DNA from: JAUIET01 sp045105115
GTDB taxonomy: Bacteria > Pseudomonadota > Gammaproteobacteria > Pseudomonadales > JAUIET01
Reading direction: 5' to 3'
Length of the DNA stretch: 64,000 bases
Assembly (NCBI GenBank): GCA_045105115.1
Contig: JBGCDE010000054.1
Span: forward strand, 1 to 64,000
Below, piece after piece: positions 44,294 through 53,151 of the stretch. Under the pieces are notes generated by a model. It worked only from the letters and a program-made list of their open reading frames with translations, made no database searches and was not told the DNA's origin. The number at the start of each line of letters is the position of its first letter. The first letter of the stretch is position 1. The translations under genes were made by a program, and so were the position numbers.

Positions 44294-45506
44294 TGAAGCC
44301 AAAGGGCGATTGCTGCTGTTACTTGATGGTCTGTATCCATGCTTTGTTGGTGGAGGTGGCGCTGAAAATCAGGTAAGAACGCTAGCTAAGGCTTTTACTG
44401 AACGAGGCGTTGAAGTAACCGTTGTTGTACCCATGCTTGATGTGGGCGTTCAAAAAAAATTCGATAGTCTTGATGGGATTGCGGTTTATCGGGTTCCATA
44501 TCCAAAAATTCCAGTATTTGGCGGAATTATTCTGTACATAAGGTTGTTCCTTTACTTACTGAGTACAAAAGAGCAGTACGACGTTGTGCATGCCCACATT
44601 GCTAATCATATGGCAGCAACTGCATGTCTGGCATCACGTTTTACCAAACGCAAAACAATAGTCAAACTAACTGGTTGGCTGGAGATAGCCAATGGAATAC
44701 TCAGTGATGCACATCAAAAATCTTTTGTTGTAAGGTGGATGAGTGCACAGTTCAAACGTGCGAGCGTGCTTCAGGCGATCAGCCAGGAGATAGTTGACCT
44801 ACTTATCCGCTTTGAGTTTGATGCGGATAAAGTAAAGCTGATTCCTAATGCAGTCGACACCAATCGATTTACAGCAACTGACTTATCTCAGAAGAGAGAG
44901 CAGCGCTTACAGAAGAATATGAACTACCCGTTTATTGGTGTGTTTGTTGGTCGTCTCGTCGCTGAGAAATGCATAGATGATCTTATTCAAGCCTGGTCCC
45001 GGGCGTTCTCAGAACTGGATGCACATCTTGTGATCGTTGGTGGCGGACCATTAGAGCTTGAGCTGAAAGCCTTGGCTGCGCAACAAGTTGTCAGTGAAAA
45101 AATCCACTTTGTCGGAGGCAGTGAACGAGTCGAAGAATATTTGTCGCTCGCCAGTGTTGGCTTACTGCCTTCCCGTTTCGAAGGTCTGTCGAACACTCTG
45201 CTCGAATACATGGCATGCGGTTTGCCAGTAATCGGCTCTCGAGTCAGTGGTACGCAAGATTTAGTTGACGAGAAAAAGAATGGTTTGTTGATCGAGCCGG
45301 GTAACGTTGACGAGCTGACTGCGGCCCTCGAATGGATGCACTCGCGTTCGGAGCAAGAAAGTTCACAACTGAGCGTTAACGCGCGAAACAAAGTTGTGGA
45401 ATATGCGGGTATCGATAGTGTTGTGGACCAATTGTTACAGGTCTATTCCTTCGCAACTGAGAACACCTTAAATCCTGGCGTGAATGATGCGGTGTCCAGA
45501 TCATGA
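44280..45506 (+). CDS. Glycosyltransferase family 4
   Basis: The 408-residue product has the N-terminal glycine-rich acceptor loop CFVGGGGAENQVRTLAKAF, HAHIANHMAATACLASRF, the donor motif FVGRLVAEKCIDDLIQAW and the GT4 element SRFEGLSNTLLEYMACGLPV. It overlaps the upstream gene by 14 bases and the downstream deacetylase by 4, typical of a tight operon. ATG 44286 is a possible alternative start two residues later. Confidence 0.88.
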   Translation: MLMPSEAKGRLLLLLDGLYPCFVGGGGAENQVRTLAKAFTERGVEVTVVVPMLDVGVQKKFDSLDGIAVYRVPYPKIPVFGGIILYIRLFLYLLSTKEQYDVVHAHIANHMAATACLASRFTKRKTIVKLTGWLEIANGILSDAHQKSFVVRWMSAQFKRASVLQAISQEIVDLLIRFEFDADKVKLIPNAVDTNRFTATDLSQKREQRLQKNMNYPFIGVFVGRLVAEKCIDDLIQAWSRAFSELDAHLVIVGGGPLELELKALAAQQVVSEKIHFVGGSERVEEYLSLASVGLLPSRFEGLSNTLLEYMACGLPVIGSRVSGTQDLVDEKKNGLLIEPGNVDELTAALEWMHSRSEQESSQLSVNARNKVVEYAGIDSVVDQLLQVYSFATENTLNPGVNDAVSRS

Positions 45507-46591
45507 GTTTTCTTCGGTTCAAGGCAAATGACGCGGCAAAGCGACTAGGTCGCGGATTCGTAAGTTCGATGTCTGAGTTGAGCGGTTACTCGGATCGTGC
45601 GTTCGACAAACTCGCAAGTGTGCCGAGCTGGACGATTCTTGGTTACCATCGAATTATTGAGGACCCAACAGCTGACCCGTTCGATTTCGGAATGTGCACG
45701 TCGGTTGAAAACTTTGAAAGCCAACTCGAATTTCTGAAATCAAAATTTAGAGTAGAGACAGTTCAGTCAGCGTTGAATATGATTCAATCAGGCACAAAGC
45801 CTGAGAAGCCAATTCTTTCTATCACGTTCGACGACGGGTATCTGGACAACCACACCCTGGTACTGCCCATGCTTGAGAAGGCTGGTGTGCAGGCTTCTTT
45901 CTACGTTTGTACATCGGATCTTAAAGCGAGAGGCCCATTCTGGTGGGACAGAGTCATATTCGCGCTCGCACATACGCAGGAGCGTGAGTTATCGCTCGAG
46001 CATTTTGACCTTGACACGGCAATATCCAGCGTGAGTCTGGCGCCCTACAGGCGTCGGCACTCGCTTTCAATTATTTTGCAGGCGCTTTGGTCCGTTGATT
46101 ACCCACGGTGCCTGGATATTGTTGAGCAACTGGAGAAAGTTTTGCAGGCCAAGGCAGATCATCATTGGGCACCTAGAATGAACGCCGCCGCCATCCGTGA
46201 TCTGTTAGACGCCGAGATGGAAATTGGTTGTCACAATTCGGTGCACCATGATATGACATTGATGGATGTGACAGACGTTGAGGGTCAACTGAAAGTTTCA
46301 GGTGATGAGATCAGTGCAATTACCGGACGCTGGCCAGAAGGGTTTGCTTACCCGGCTGGAGCACAATCCGAAGAGACAAGACAATGTGTACTAAAAGCAA
46401 AATATACCTACGCTCTAGGTACTGATCGAGGTTTGAATCCTCTTGAATATGAGCGGTTTAATTTGAGAAGAATGTCGGTAGGAAATAATTCGATCAGCGA
46501 TTTTAAGCGTTGTCTTGCGAGCTTGGCAAATAGTTATCTCCGAGAATCCGGACAGCAAAGCCCTGACACTCACCTGTTGGGGTATAAGTAA
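45503..46591 (+). CDS. Polysaccharide deacetylase (NodB domain)
   Basis: The 362-residue product carries the NodB motifs ILGYHRIIEDP, LSITFDDGYLDN (the metal-binding DD pair, near residue 108), IGCHNSVHHDMTLMD (the HxxxH pair) and FAYPAGA. It should remove N- or O-acetyl groups from the polysaccharide or its lipid-linked precursor. No signal peptide is seen, so it may act in the cytosol or at the inner face of the membrane. Fully coupled to the GT4 gene upstream (4-bp overlap). Confidence 0.88.
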   Translation: MSFLRFKANDAAKRLGRGFVSSMSELSGYSDRAFDKLASVPSWTILGYHRIIEDPTADPFDFGMCTSVENFESQLEFLKSKFRVETVQSALNMIQSGTKPEKPILSITFDDGYLDNHTLVLPMLEKAGVQASFYVCTSDLKARGPFWWDRVIFALAHTQERELSLEHFDLDTAISSVSLAPYRRRHSLSIILQALWSVDYPRCLDIVEQLEKVLQAKADHHWAPRMNAAAIRDLLDAEMEIGCHNSVHHDMTLMDVTDVEGQLKVSGDEISAITGRWPEGFAYPAGAQSEETRQCVLKAKYTYALGTDRGLNPLEYERFNLRRMSVGNNSISDFKRCLASLANSYLRESGQQSPDTHLLGYK

Positions 46592-46638
46592 GTGTTCATC
46601 TTCTCTGTTGTGGTTGTATTAATAAGCAGGTACCTGTT

Positions 46639-47973
46639 GTGTTTCTGAGACTCATACTTTTCCTACTAATATTTTATGTTCCAGAGCAGGACCACTTACC
46701 TCAGAGTTTGGGCATACCTGGTCTAAACGTATTCAACGTTCTGTTTTTCATTGCATTGTATGCCGCATTGCAAACACCTAAGCTGAGCATGGCTACTGCC
46801 CCTCTGAAGGGGAAGTTGAGTTTTTACTTTGGAATGATGGGTTTTGCTCTACTTTTAGGCTTAATCAGAACACCGCATTGGGTTCAAGATATCATCTTGT
46901 TTAAGACACTGCTGTTTTATGCAATGCTCTATTTCCTATTTTTTCGTGCCGTGCAAGACGTCAGAACGCTCCGCTATATGGTTGTTGCGGTGGCGTTTAC
47001 CTATGGAATAATGGCGTTAGAAGTTATTAAGGAAGCGTTTTACTTCGGTTTCTCTCCGAAGATGCGCTTAACCGGTGCGTTCGGGTTAGAGAAAGGTAAC
47101 CCCAATTATGCCGGTGCCTACTTTGCCGTACTAATACCTGTACTCGCTGCGTTCATGATGTTTTACAAGGATAATGCCAGAGTAAAAATGGTTGCGACCA
47201 TCTTGTATTTCATGGGCATGATGGCCGCCTTCTATACGTATTCGCGACAGTCATATATAGCAATCCTCGTAACAACCTCCTTATTGGCCTTACGTAAAGG
47301 GGTAGGCACCATCCTCGTTATCGGGTTTGTGGTGCTAAATTACGCCGCATGGGCACCAGAGTCTGTTGTTGACAGGGTTGAAGGGACATCAGAATACAAT
47401 GAAGAAACCGGTGAGGAAGAGCTGGAGGCCAGCGCTGACTCACGGTTCGTGATCTGGGGTGCTGCATGGGAAGTGATTCTTAGAAACCCGCTTGGTATCG
47501 GCTATAACCAGTTCAAACAAGAAATAGACCCGTATATGCCTGATTGGGTAGACGCGCGTGATGCGCACAGCTCCTACTTTCTCATATGGGCTGAAGCAGG
47601 TTGGATTGGTCTATTTGCATTTCTTGGGCTGTTGTATGGCTTCTGTGCACTTGGTTTACGGCTGTACAGCGTTGCTAAAGAAACTGATAATCATGAAGCG
47701 ACTGTTCTTGGTTTGGGTTTCGCCATCAGTGGACTCGCCGTAGCAATGTCTAACGTCACAAGCAGCACGTTTCAATCTGGGGAGGTGATGGCAAACTACT
47801 GGATTATGGCTGCCCTTGTGTCCCGCTATGCGGTACTCATCGAAGAAGGTTATCGCTTTGGTGATGAAGAGCGAGAAAGAGGCGAAGAGCAAGATGAACT
47901 GAATCGTTCCAAAATGCATGGTATGCGCCCGGGCAAGGAATTGCCGGAGCCATCGCATCGATTCAGAAAATAG
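46639..47973 (+). CDS. O-antigen ligase/polymerase-like membrane protein (Wzy type, exosortase A-associated)
   Basis: A 444-residue polytopic membrane protein with about ten hydrophobic segments. The Wzy_C features are the YSRQSYIAILV segment and the periplasmic loop SADSRFVIWGAAWEVILRNP, closed by DARDAHSSYFLIWAEAGW with a conserved His. It resembles the putative O-glycosylation ligase of XrtA loci (TIGR03097 as recalled) but may simply polymerise the repeat unit. It starts at GTG 46639 and ends in a charged tail rich in Glu and Arg. The flippase gene follows after 21 bases. Confidence 0.85.
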   Translation: MFLRLILFLLIFYVPEQDHLPQSLGIPGLNVFNVLFFIALYAALQTPKLSMATAPLKGKLSFYFGMMGFALLLGLIRTPHWVQDIILFKTLLFYAMLYFLFFRAVQDVRTLRYMVVAVAFTYGIMALEVIKEAFYFGFSPKMRLTGAFGLEKGNPNYAGAYFAVLIPVLAAFMMFYKDNARVKMVATILYFMGMMAAFYTYSRQSYIAILVTTSLLALRKGVGTILVIGFVVLNYAAWAPESVVDRVEGTSEYNEETGEEELEASADSRFVIWGAAWEVILRNPLGIGYNQFKQEIDPYMPDWVDARDAHSSYFLIWAEAGWIGLFAFLGLLYGFCALGLRLYSVAKETDNHEATVLGLGFAISGLAVAMSNVTSSTFQSGEVMANYWIMAALVSRYAVLIEEGYRFGDEERERGEEQDELNRSKMHGMRPGKELPEPSHRFRK

Positions 47974-47994
47974 CCTGGTCATGGTGACATCGAA

Positions 47995-49485
47995 ATGATG
48001 CGAAACCTGCTGGCGGCAGCGTCAAAATATTCCATGTCGAACATATTGATAGCGGTGTCAGGGTTGATTTCTTTTCCAATTCTCACCCGCACCCTCAGTG
48101 TTGAGAACTATGGCTTGATTAGCCTAATCAATGCGTTCATCTTGTTTGGGGTTGCGTTTGCAAAAGGTGGAATGCAGCATTCGATTACTCGCTTTTATAG
48201 CGACGCAAAGTCTGAAGGGCAGCTACAGCAGTACACGTCGACATCGTTAACTGGCCTTGGCAGTTCCAGCTTGATAGTTGCCACAATGATTGCAATTGTA
48301 TTTTCTTTAGTGAGCACCTATCACGCGTCATTTCTGGCGGAGTACTCTTTATCAATGCCACTTGTTGTAGCGGTAATCGCGATTATCGTTTTTCAGGCAG
48401 CTCGTTCCAGTATGCTTAACTTTTTCCTGGTGATGGAACTCAGCACTTTATTTGCCTCCATTCAAGTGTACGGAAAATACATTGTAATTGCGGCGACAGT
48501 GGTAGCCATATTGCTGATTGAAGCCAGTGTTCGCGCGTTCTTCTTCGCGCTGTTATTAGGCGAATTTATCGCGCTTCTTATGACGGTGTTTGAATTTAAC
48601 AGACGCAAAACCGTAACAATAAAGTGGGCGGCCATCGACACGCGTATGCTAAAGGGCATGATGTTGTATAGCTTACCGATGCTGGGCTATGAAGTTGCGA
48701 CTATCGTACATTCCATTGCAGATCGTATAGTGCTTGATGCTCTTATGGGTAAAGAAGCCGTGGGCCACTATTCTGCAGCCTACAATATTGCCGAGTTATT
48801 CAATGTGATGATTGCCATCTCTCTGGCCACAGCGATACAACCTATGTACTACAAAATGTGGTCTGAAGAAGGCAAGGAGCAAACAGTTGCCTTCCTTCAA
48901 AAAGTGCTGCATTTTTATATGGCCCTGTTTCCTGCCGTGGTCTGGGGCGTTATTGTAATCGGTGAAGACTTGTTGATCTTTCTGGCATCGGAGAAGTACG
49001 CCCCAGGTGCGGTTATATTTCCTTTTGTAATTACTGGTCTTCTGATGAATGCAACCGCGTTTATTTATGCAGCGGGCCTATATCTGCATAAATTAACCAT
49101 GCGCTTGTTCGTACCAGTATTGTTGTGCAGCGCGCTGAATATTGTTCTGAATTTTGTGCTTATACCAGAGTTTGGTTTGCGAGGTGCTGGCATGTCAACG
49201 CTGCTGAGCATGATGGTGCTTAGTGTCACTATGTTTTTCAGAGGAAGAGCTGTGCTCACGCTAGACGTGTCCTTGCTCATGTTTGCTAAGTACATAGCGA
49301 TCTCAAGCGTGATGGGAGTGGCAATGATGAATGTTGATTTTGGTGCACCATTGCCCAATATTGCCGTAAAGGTCACACTTGGCATCGCGATTTACTCCAT
49401 ATTGTTACTGATGGTTGATCGCACTTCGCGAGATTTGGCCGCCAGGTTAATGACTAGTATCCGGACCAAGACCAGCAATGGCTAA
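47995..49485 (+). CDS. Oligosaccharide flippase (Wzx family)
   Basis: Moves the undecaprenyl-linked repeat unit to the periplasmic face of the inner membrane. The 496-residue product has twelve to fourteen hydrophobic segments and the family start SKYSMSNILIAVSGLISFPI followed by LTRTLSVENYGLISLINAF. ADRIVLDALMGKEAVGHYSA in the middle is also typical. It overlaps the following glycosyltransferase by 8 bases. Confidence 0.9.
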   Translation: MMRNLLAAASKYSMSNILIAVSGLISFPILTRTLSVENYGLISLINAFILFGVAFAKGGMQHSITRFYSDAKSEGQLQQYTSTSLTGLGSSSLIVATMIAIVFSLVSTYHASFLAEYSLSMPLVVAVIAIIVFQAARSSMLNFFLVMELSTLFASIQVYGKYIVIAATVVAILLIEASVRAFFFALLLGEFIALLMTVFEFNRRKTVTIKWAAIDTRMLKGMMLYSLPMLGYEVATIVHSIADRIVLDALMGKEAVGHYSAAYNIAELFNVMIAISLATAIQPMYYKMWSEEGKEQTVAFLQKVLHFYMALFPAVVWGVIVIGEDLLIFLASEKYAPGAVIFPFVITGLLMNATAFIYAAGLYLHKLTMRLFVPVLLCSALNIVLNFVLIPEFGLRGAGMSTLLSMMVLSVTMFFRGRAVLTLDVSLLMFAKYIAISSVMGVAMMNVDFGAPLPNIAVKVTLGIAIYSILLLMVDRTSRDLAARLMTSIRTKTSNG

Positions 49486-50710
49486 ACCGCGTATTGCATT
49501 GGTATTACCCTATTTTCCGCCCAGATACTACGGCGGTGCTGTTCAAGTTTATAGAGCTTTGTTTTCGAATCTTTCTGACTTTGAAGTTCATGTTATTGCG
49601 CCCTCAAATGGAGCCTTGCAAGAAGACATCGTTGCTAATGACGACAAGATGTCACCCGAATGCGAGCTTCATATTCACCGTCTTCCGCATTTGGTTTTTG
49701 AGGCTAACACCGATTCCAAACTGGTGAGTTGGAGTAAATCCTTGGCTTACTTTTTGTTTGCGGGAAGAAGACTGAACGCCTTGCTAAAAAAGTTATCCCC
49801 AGACATTGTCATCAATGGCGGAACTCGCTGGGTATGTTGGATGCTCAATGACAGGAACTTGCCTACTTGCTTAGTGAACTACGTGCATGGTGAGGAAATT
49901 ACTATTCCGCCCCACGGTCGTTTCGTGGAAAGTTATGTGGTTCGGCAGCAAAAGAAAGGGCTACGTTTGGCGGATGCAAACATCGTAGTTTCAAGCTTTA
50001 CGCGAGAATTGCTTCTTTCTGAAAACGTTGCTGCGAATAAAATCGAGCTGATCCCTAACTTTGTTGACACGGATCGATTCAGGCTACCCAAGAATCGACA
50101 TCTTGTACGCGAATCTCTGGGCTGGGGTGAGCATGAATTCGTTTTTTTGACTATTGCTCGACTGATCGCTCGTAAGGGAATTGATGATGCGATGCGTGCT
50201 TTGGCAAAGCTAAAAAGTGAAGGTCGACTAGGCGCGAAATGGCGTTACGTTGTAGGCGGGGAAGGCGACGAAAAAGAACCCTTACTCGAACTCGCGCGTG
50301 AGCTTGGGCTGCAAGACAACATGGAGTTCATTGGTTACGTTACAGATGAAGACTTGGTATCTCATTATCAGGCAGCCGATGTATTCTTGCACCCTAATAA
50401 GAATGTAGATGGTGATGTAGAAGGTTTCGGTCTGGTGTTCCTTGAAGCTAACGCATGTGGCGCAGCTGTTATCGGTGGGCGCAGTGGTGGGGCTGTCGAT
50501 GCGATTGAAGATGGCGTGTCCGGTTTTTTGGCCAACGCGTACGATCCGAACAGTGTGGCTGAGAAGATTGCCTGCTATCTGGATAATCCTGACTTAGCGA
50601 GACAGCATGGTCGTCAGGGTGAACAGCGCGTTCGTAAAGATTTTACAGTTCAGAAAAGACGAGCAGAGCTAACGGCTTATTTAAAGCAACTATTGCTTAA
50701 GTCGGCCTGA
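49478..50710 (+). CDS. Glycosyltransferase family 4
   Basis: The 410-residue product has the N-terminal loop LVLPYFPPRYYGGAVQVYRA, FLTIARLIARKGIDDAMRAL in the donor domain and the GT4 element VEGFGLVFLEANACGAAVIG followed by GRSGG. The long FGLVFLEANACG form resembles mannosyltransferases such as PimB and WbaZ, which would fit GDP-mannose made by manC, but this is only a hint. Last gene of the plus-strand operon; it converges on the lyase-like gene. Confidence 0.88.
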   Translation: MAKPRIALVLPYFPPRYYGGAVQVYRALFSNLSDFEVHVIAPSNGALQEDIVANDDKMSPECELHIHRLPHLVFEANTDSKLVSWSKSLAYFLFAGRRLNALLKKLSPDIVINGGTRWVCWMLNDRNLPTCLVNYVHGEEITIPPHGRFVESYVVRQQKKGLRLADANIVVSSFTRELLLSENVAANKIELIPNFVDTDRFRLPKNRHLVRESLGWGEHEFVFLTIARLIARKGIDDAMRALAKLKSEGRLGAKWRYVVGGEGDEKEPLLELARELGLQDNMEFIGYVTDEDLVSHYQAADVFLHPNKNVDGDVEGFGLVFLEANACGAAVIGGRSGGAVDAIEDGVSGFLANAYDPNSVAEKIACYLDNPDLARQHGRQGEQRVRKDFTVQKRRAELTAYLKQLLLKSA

Positions 50711-50727
50711 GCAACGGCATAGGAACA

Positions 50728-53142
50728 TCAGTTCTCCAACGTGCCAATAGCGTAGCTTGGGAAAGCTGTCAGACCGGACAATGCACGCGGTGTCTGTACT
50801 TCGTAGTTACTTTCATACTCTTTCAGTAACCAACGCATCACAGAATTGGTCTTATCTGAAATGTCCAGATCAGCATGTTGGGCTGCCCAGGCAAAACTAT
50901 TGACCCAAAACCACCCGTAGGTATTCAGATTGCGTAACTCTGGTTCGTCGCCTGAATGTTGCCCCTGTGCTTTGCGGTAAACTATCCACCATTTCCCGTC
51001 TTGCTGGTAAACCTGTTCTTCAGCAACATGCTTAACCGCCAGTCTAATCGCGTTCAGGGTTTTTTTCTTTAGTCCTGGTTCTAGCATGCCGGATTCATAC
51101 GCAATGATCAGACCTTCAATAACCTGACCTCCCCAGACAGGCTGCTTACCACTCATTTTCCCATTCACCATGATCTGTTCTACGATTTTAGTCGTCAGCA
51201 AATTAAGAATGTCTTTGTATGAGCTGCCTGTCGGCATGTGAGCAAAGCCAGATTCCGGAGTAGAGTTGTACTTGGTACCTTCGCTGCCAAACAGCTTCTC
51301 TCCATAATACAGATTTCGCAATGCCCAGCCGGAAATGCGCTCGTGCTCAACTGTCCACTCCGTTCGTGTGAGTGTGAAGTAAGCGGAATTATCAATAAGC
51401 ATACGCGCGACTTCTTTCGGCCAGCTTTCGCCCGTTAGGTGGCTGAAAAGTAGCAGCGAACGCGAGTGATAGTTGAATTCAGGAATGGGTGCTTGACACC
51501 AGTGACTGCGATCCAATGGACAAACGCCTTTTCGGTAACCCGCACCCGATTGTTTCTGCACATAGGGATGAAATTTTGCAACCTGAGTGTCTGCAATATT
51601 GCGAACAGCGGCATGCGCGCGATTCCATACTCTGGGGTCTTTGGTATTGATCCAGCTTAGCAGAAGACCCATAGTGAGATCGTATTGCAATGCGCCCCAA
51701 TCCTGAACAGGCCTGTTTTTTTCATCGTGATACGAACGGCCTATCTGATAATCCCCATTGTGCTTCCAACCCCAGTTACCGCTTTCTATGTCAGCTTTCG
51801 CCATAAGTGCCTGAGTATTCGACATCAATTTGCGATATGCGCTGTGCTCGGTAGGCAGCCCGTCCATTTCGTGCCACCAATCTGGGAGTTCTGCTTTGGG
51901 TGGCGTGCGCAACTGCTCAGTGATGGCTGCGGCATTAGTATCAGATCGATCAAGGGAAATGGCGAAGTCGACAGTAAGACCAGCGCCTCCATATAAAAAC
52001 GTGGGCTCGCGTATTGCCGTCCAGGAAATTTCATTGTTATTGGCTTCAGCCAAAATCGGATAATTCTTCCAGAAATCCTTGATGGCCATCGAAAAGTGTT
52101 GGCTGTCTATCACTGAGTCGGGCATACGTTTAGCGCTGATCAAAGTTTTATTGCCGTTAGTATCTACGGTTTTTAATGCCGAAAATATCGCCCTATCTCC
52201 AGGTTCCCTGCCTGTGCTGATTAGTTCTACGTAGTCATCCGGACCCATATCGAATGAGCCTGGAAATTTGGAGTCGGCATGTCGTTGGTCCACGAACTTG
52301 TTACTGACAATCTTTTTGCTGCCAATACTATTGCTCTTAACGACCTGAATTTTAACGTAATCATTCGATGGGTAAGGAAATGTCAGTGGGCGCTGCTGTA
52401 GAGATAAGCCCAGTGTTTTTTCTACCCGCGGGTAAATACGTACATGGCTTTTACCTTCATCAGCGCTGTGCGAGATCTGGAATAAACCATCAGGATAGAA
52501 GAGCTCGTTCCAATGCGCCGAGTCAGTATTCGATTTGGCCTCTATAATGGGGAACTTACCGTTCCTGCCACCAGAGTATCTGTTCACTTGCTCAACACTA
52601 AACTTCTCATGAGTGCTCTGTGTGTGAATCACAAATTGCCAATCCTGGATTACACGCTTGTGCCAAAAGTCTTTGTCCCATGAGCTTTCTGTTGGGTGAT
52701 CGTCGTGGCGATCAGTGATCGTAAATGACATCATTATCACCGGTGAGCCCGGTCTGAATGTATACCGTATTAGATACCAAAGATTGTTTGGCTTTGAGTA
52801 CCAACCGCTTAGCTCTACCGCATTGTTGCTTGAGTCGAGTCTGAAGTTTTCGGGTTTTCCAATGTTGATCTTTCTACCCTTGAATTGCACATCGGATGAC
52901 ATAGCGTTGATAACAGGCGCGCCATCTTTATAAGCGCTTAAGCCAAAACCCGATTTGGAGATACAAATATCATGACCAGAAGTTTGAATCGAAAACATAG
53001 ATTCGCTTTCGTTCATCTTGAATAGACTCTTAGAGGAGAGCTCGGGGCTGCATGGTACGCTGACGGAGGCGAGACTATACTGCCACTGGAATACCAGATA
53101 GCAACCGATTAGCAAGCATCCTACAGTGGCATTTCTCAGCAT
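50728..53142 (-). CDS. Predicted secreted polysaccharide lyase-like protein (PcRGLX/YetA-like)
   Basis: The 804-residue product begins with a hydrophobic signal (MLRNATVGCLLIGCYLVFQW). The N-terminal half is beta-rich and the C-terminal half has repeated helical motifs suggesting an alpha/alpha toroid: WGALQYDLTMGLLLSWINTK near 498, HAAVRNIADTQ near 525, FNYHSRSLLLFSHLTGE near 567 and WGGQVIEGLIIAYESG near 692. These resemble exo-rhamnogalacturonan lyase-like proteins from memory, not by search. A lyase or hydrolase in an EPS locus often trims or releases polymer. It lies 9 bp after the A-T didomain gene, so the two share a transcript. Confidence 0.55.
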   Translation of the reverse strand: MLRNATVGCLLIGCYLVFQWQYSLASVSVPCSPELSSKSLFKMNESESMFSIQTSGHDICISKSGFGLSAYKDGAPVINAMSSDVQFKGRKINIGKPENFRLDSSNNAVELSGWYSKPNNLWYLIRYTFRPGSPVIMMSFTITDRHDDHPTESSWDKDFWHKRVIQDWQFVIHTQSTHEKFSVEQVNRYSGGRNGKFPIIEAKSNTDSAHWNELFYPDGLFQISHSADEGKSHVRIYPRVEKTLGLSLQQRPLTFPYPSNDYVKIQVVKSNSIGSKKIVSNKFVDQRHADSKFPGSFDMGPDDYVELISTGREPGDRAIFSALKTVDTNGNKTLISAKRMPDSVIDSQHFSMAIKDFWKNYPILAEANNNEISWTAIREPTFLYGGAGLTVDFAISLDRSDTNAAAITEQLRTPPKAELPDWWHEMDGLPTEHSAYRKLMSNTQALMAKADIESGNWGWKHNGDYQIGRSYHDEKNRPVQDWGALQYDLTMGLLLSWINTKDPRVWNRAHAAVRNIADTQVAKFHPYVQKQSGAGYRKGVCPLDRSHWCQAPIPEFNYHSRSLLLFSHLTGESWPKEVARMLIDNSAYFTLTRTEWTVEHERISGWALRNLYYGEKLFGSEGTKYNSTPESGFAHMPTGSSYKDILNLLTTKIVEQIMVNGKMSGKQPVWGGQVIEGLIIAYESGMLEPGLKKKTLNAIRLAVKHVAEEQVYQQDGKWWIVYRKAQGQHSGDEPELRNLNTYGWFWVNSFAWAAQHADLDISDKTNSVMRWLLKEYESNYEVQTPRALSGLTAFPSYAIGTLEN

Positions 53143-53151
53143 ACGGATTTC

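Noticed and set aside
46639..47973. The Wzy/ligase-like gene as the missing exosortase
   Set aside because: Its long periplasmic loop and AHSSYFLIWAEAGW motif are ligase/polymerase features; the exosortase Cys/Arg/His arrangement in short loops is not seen.
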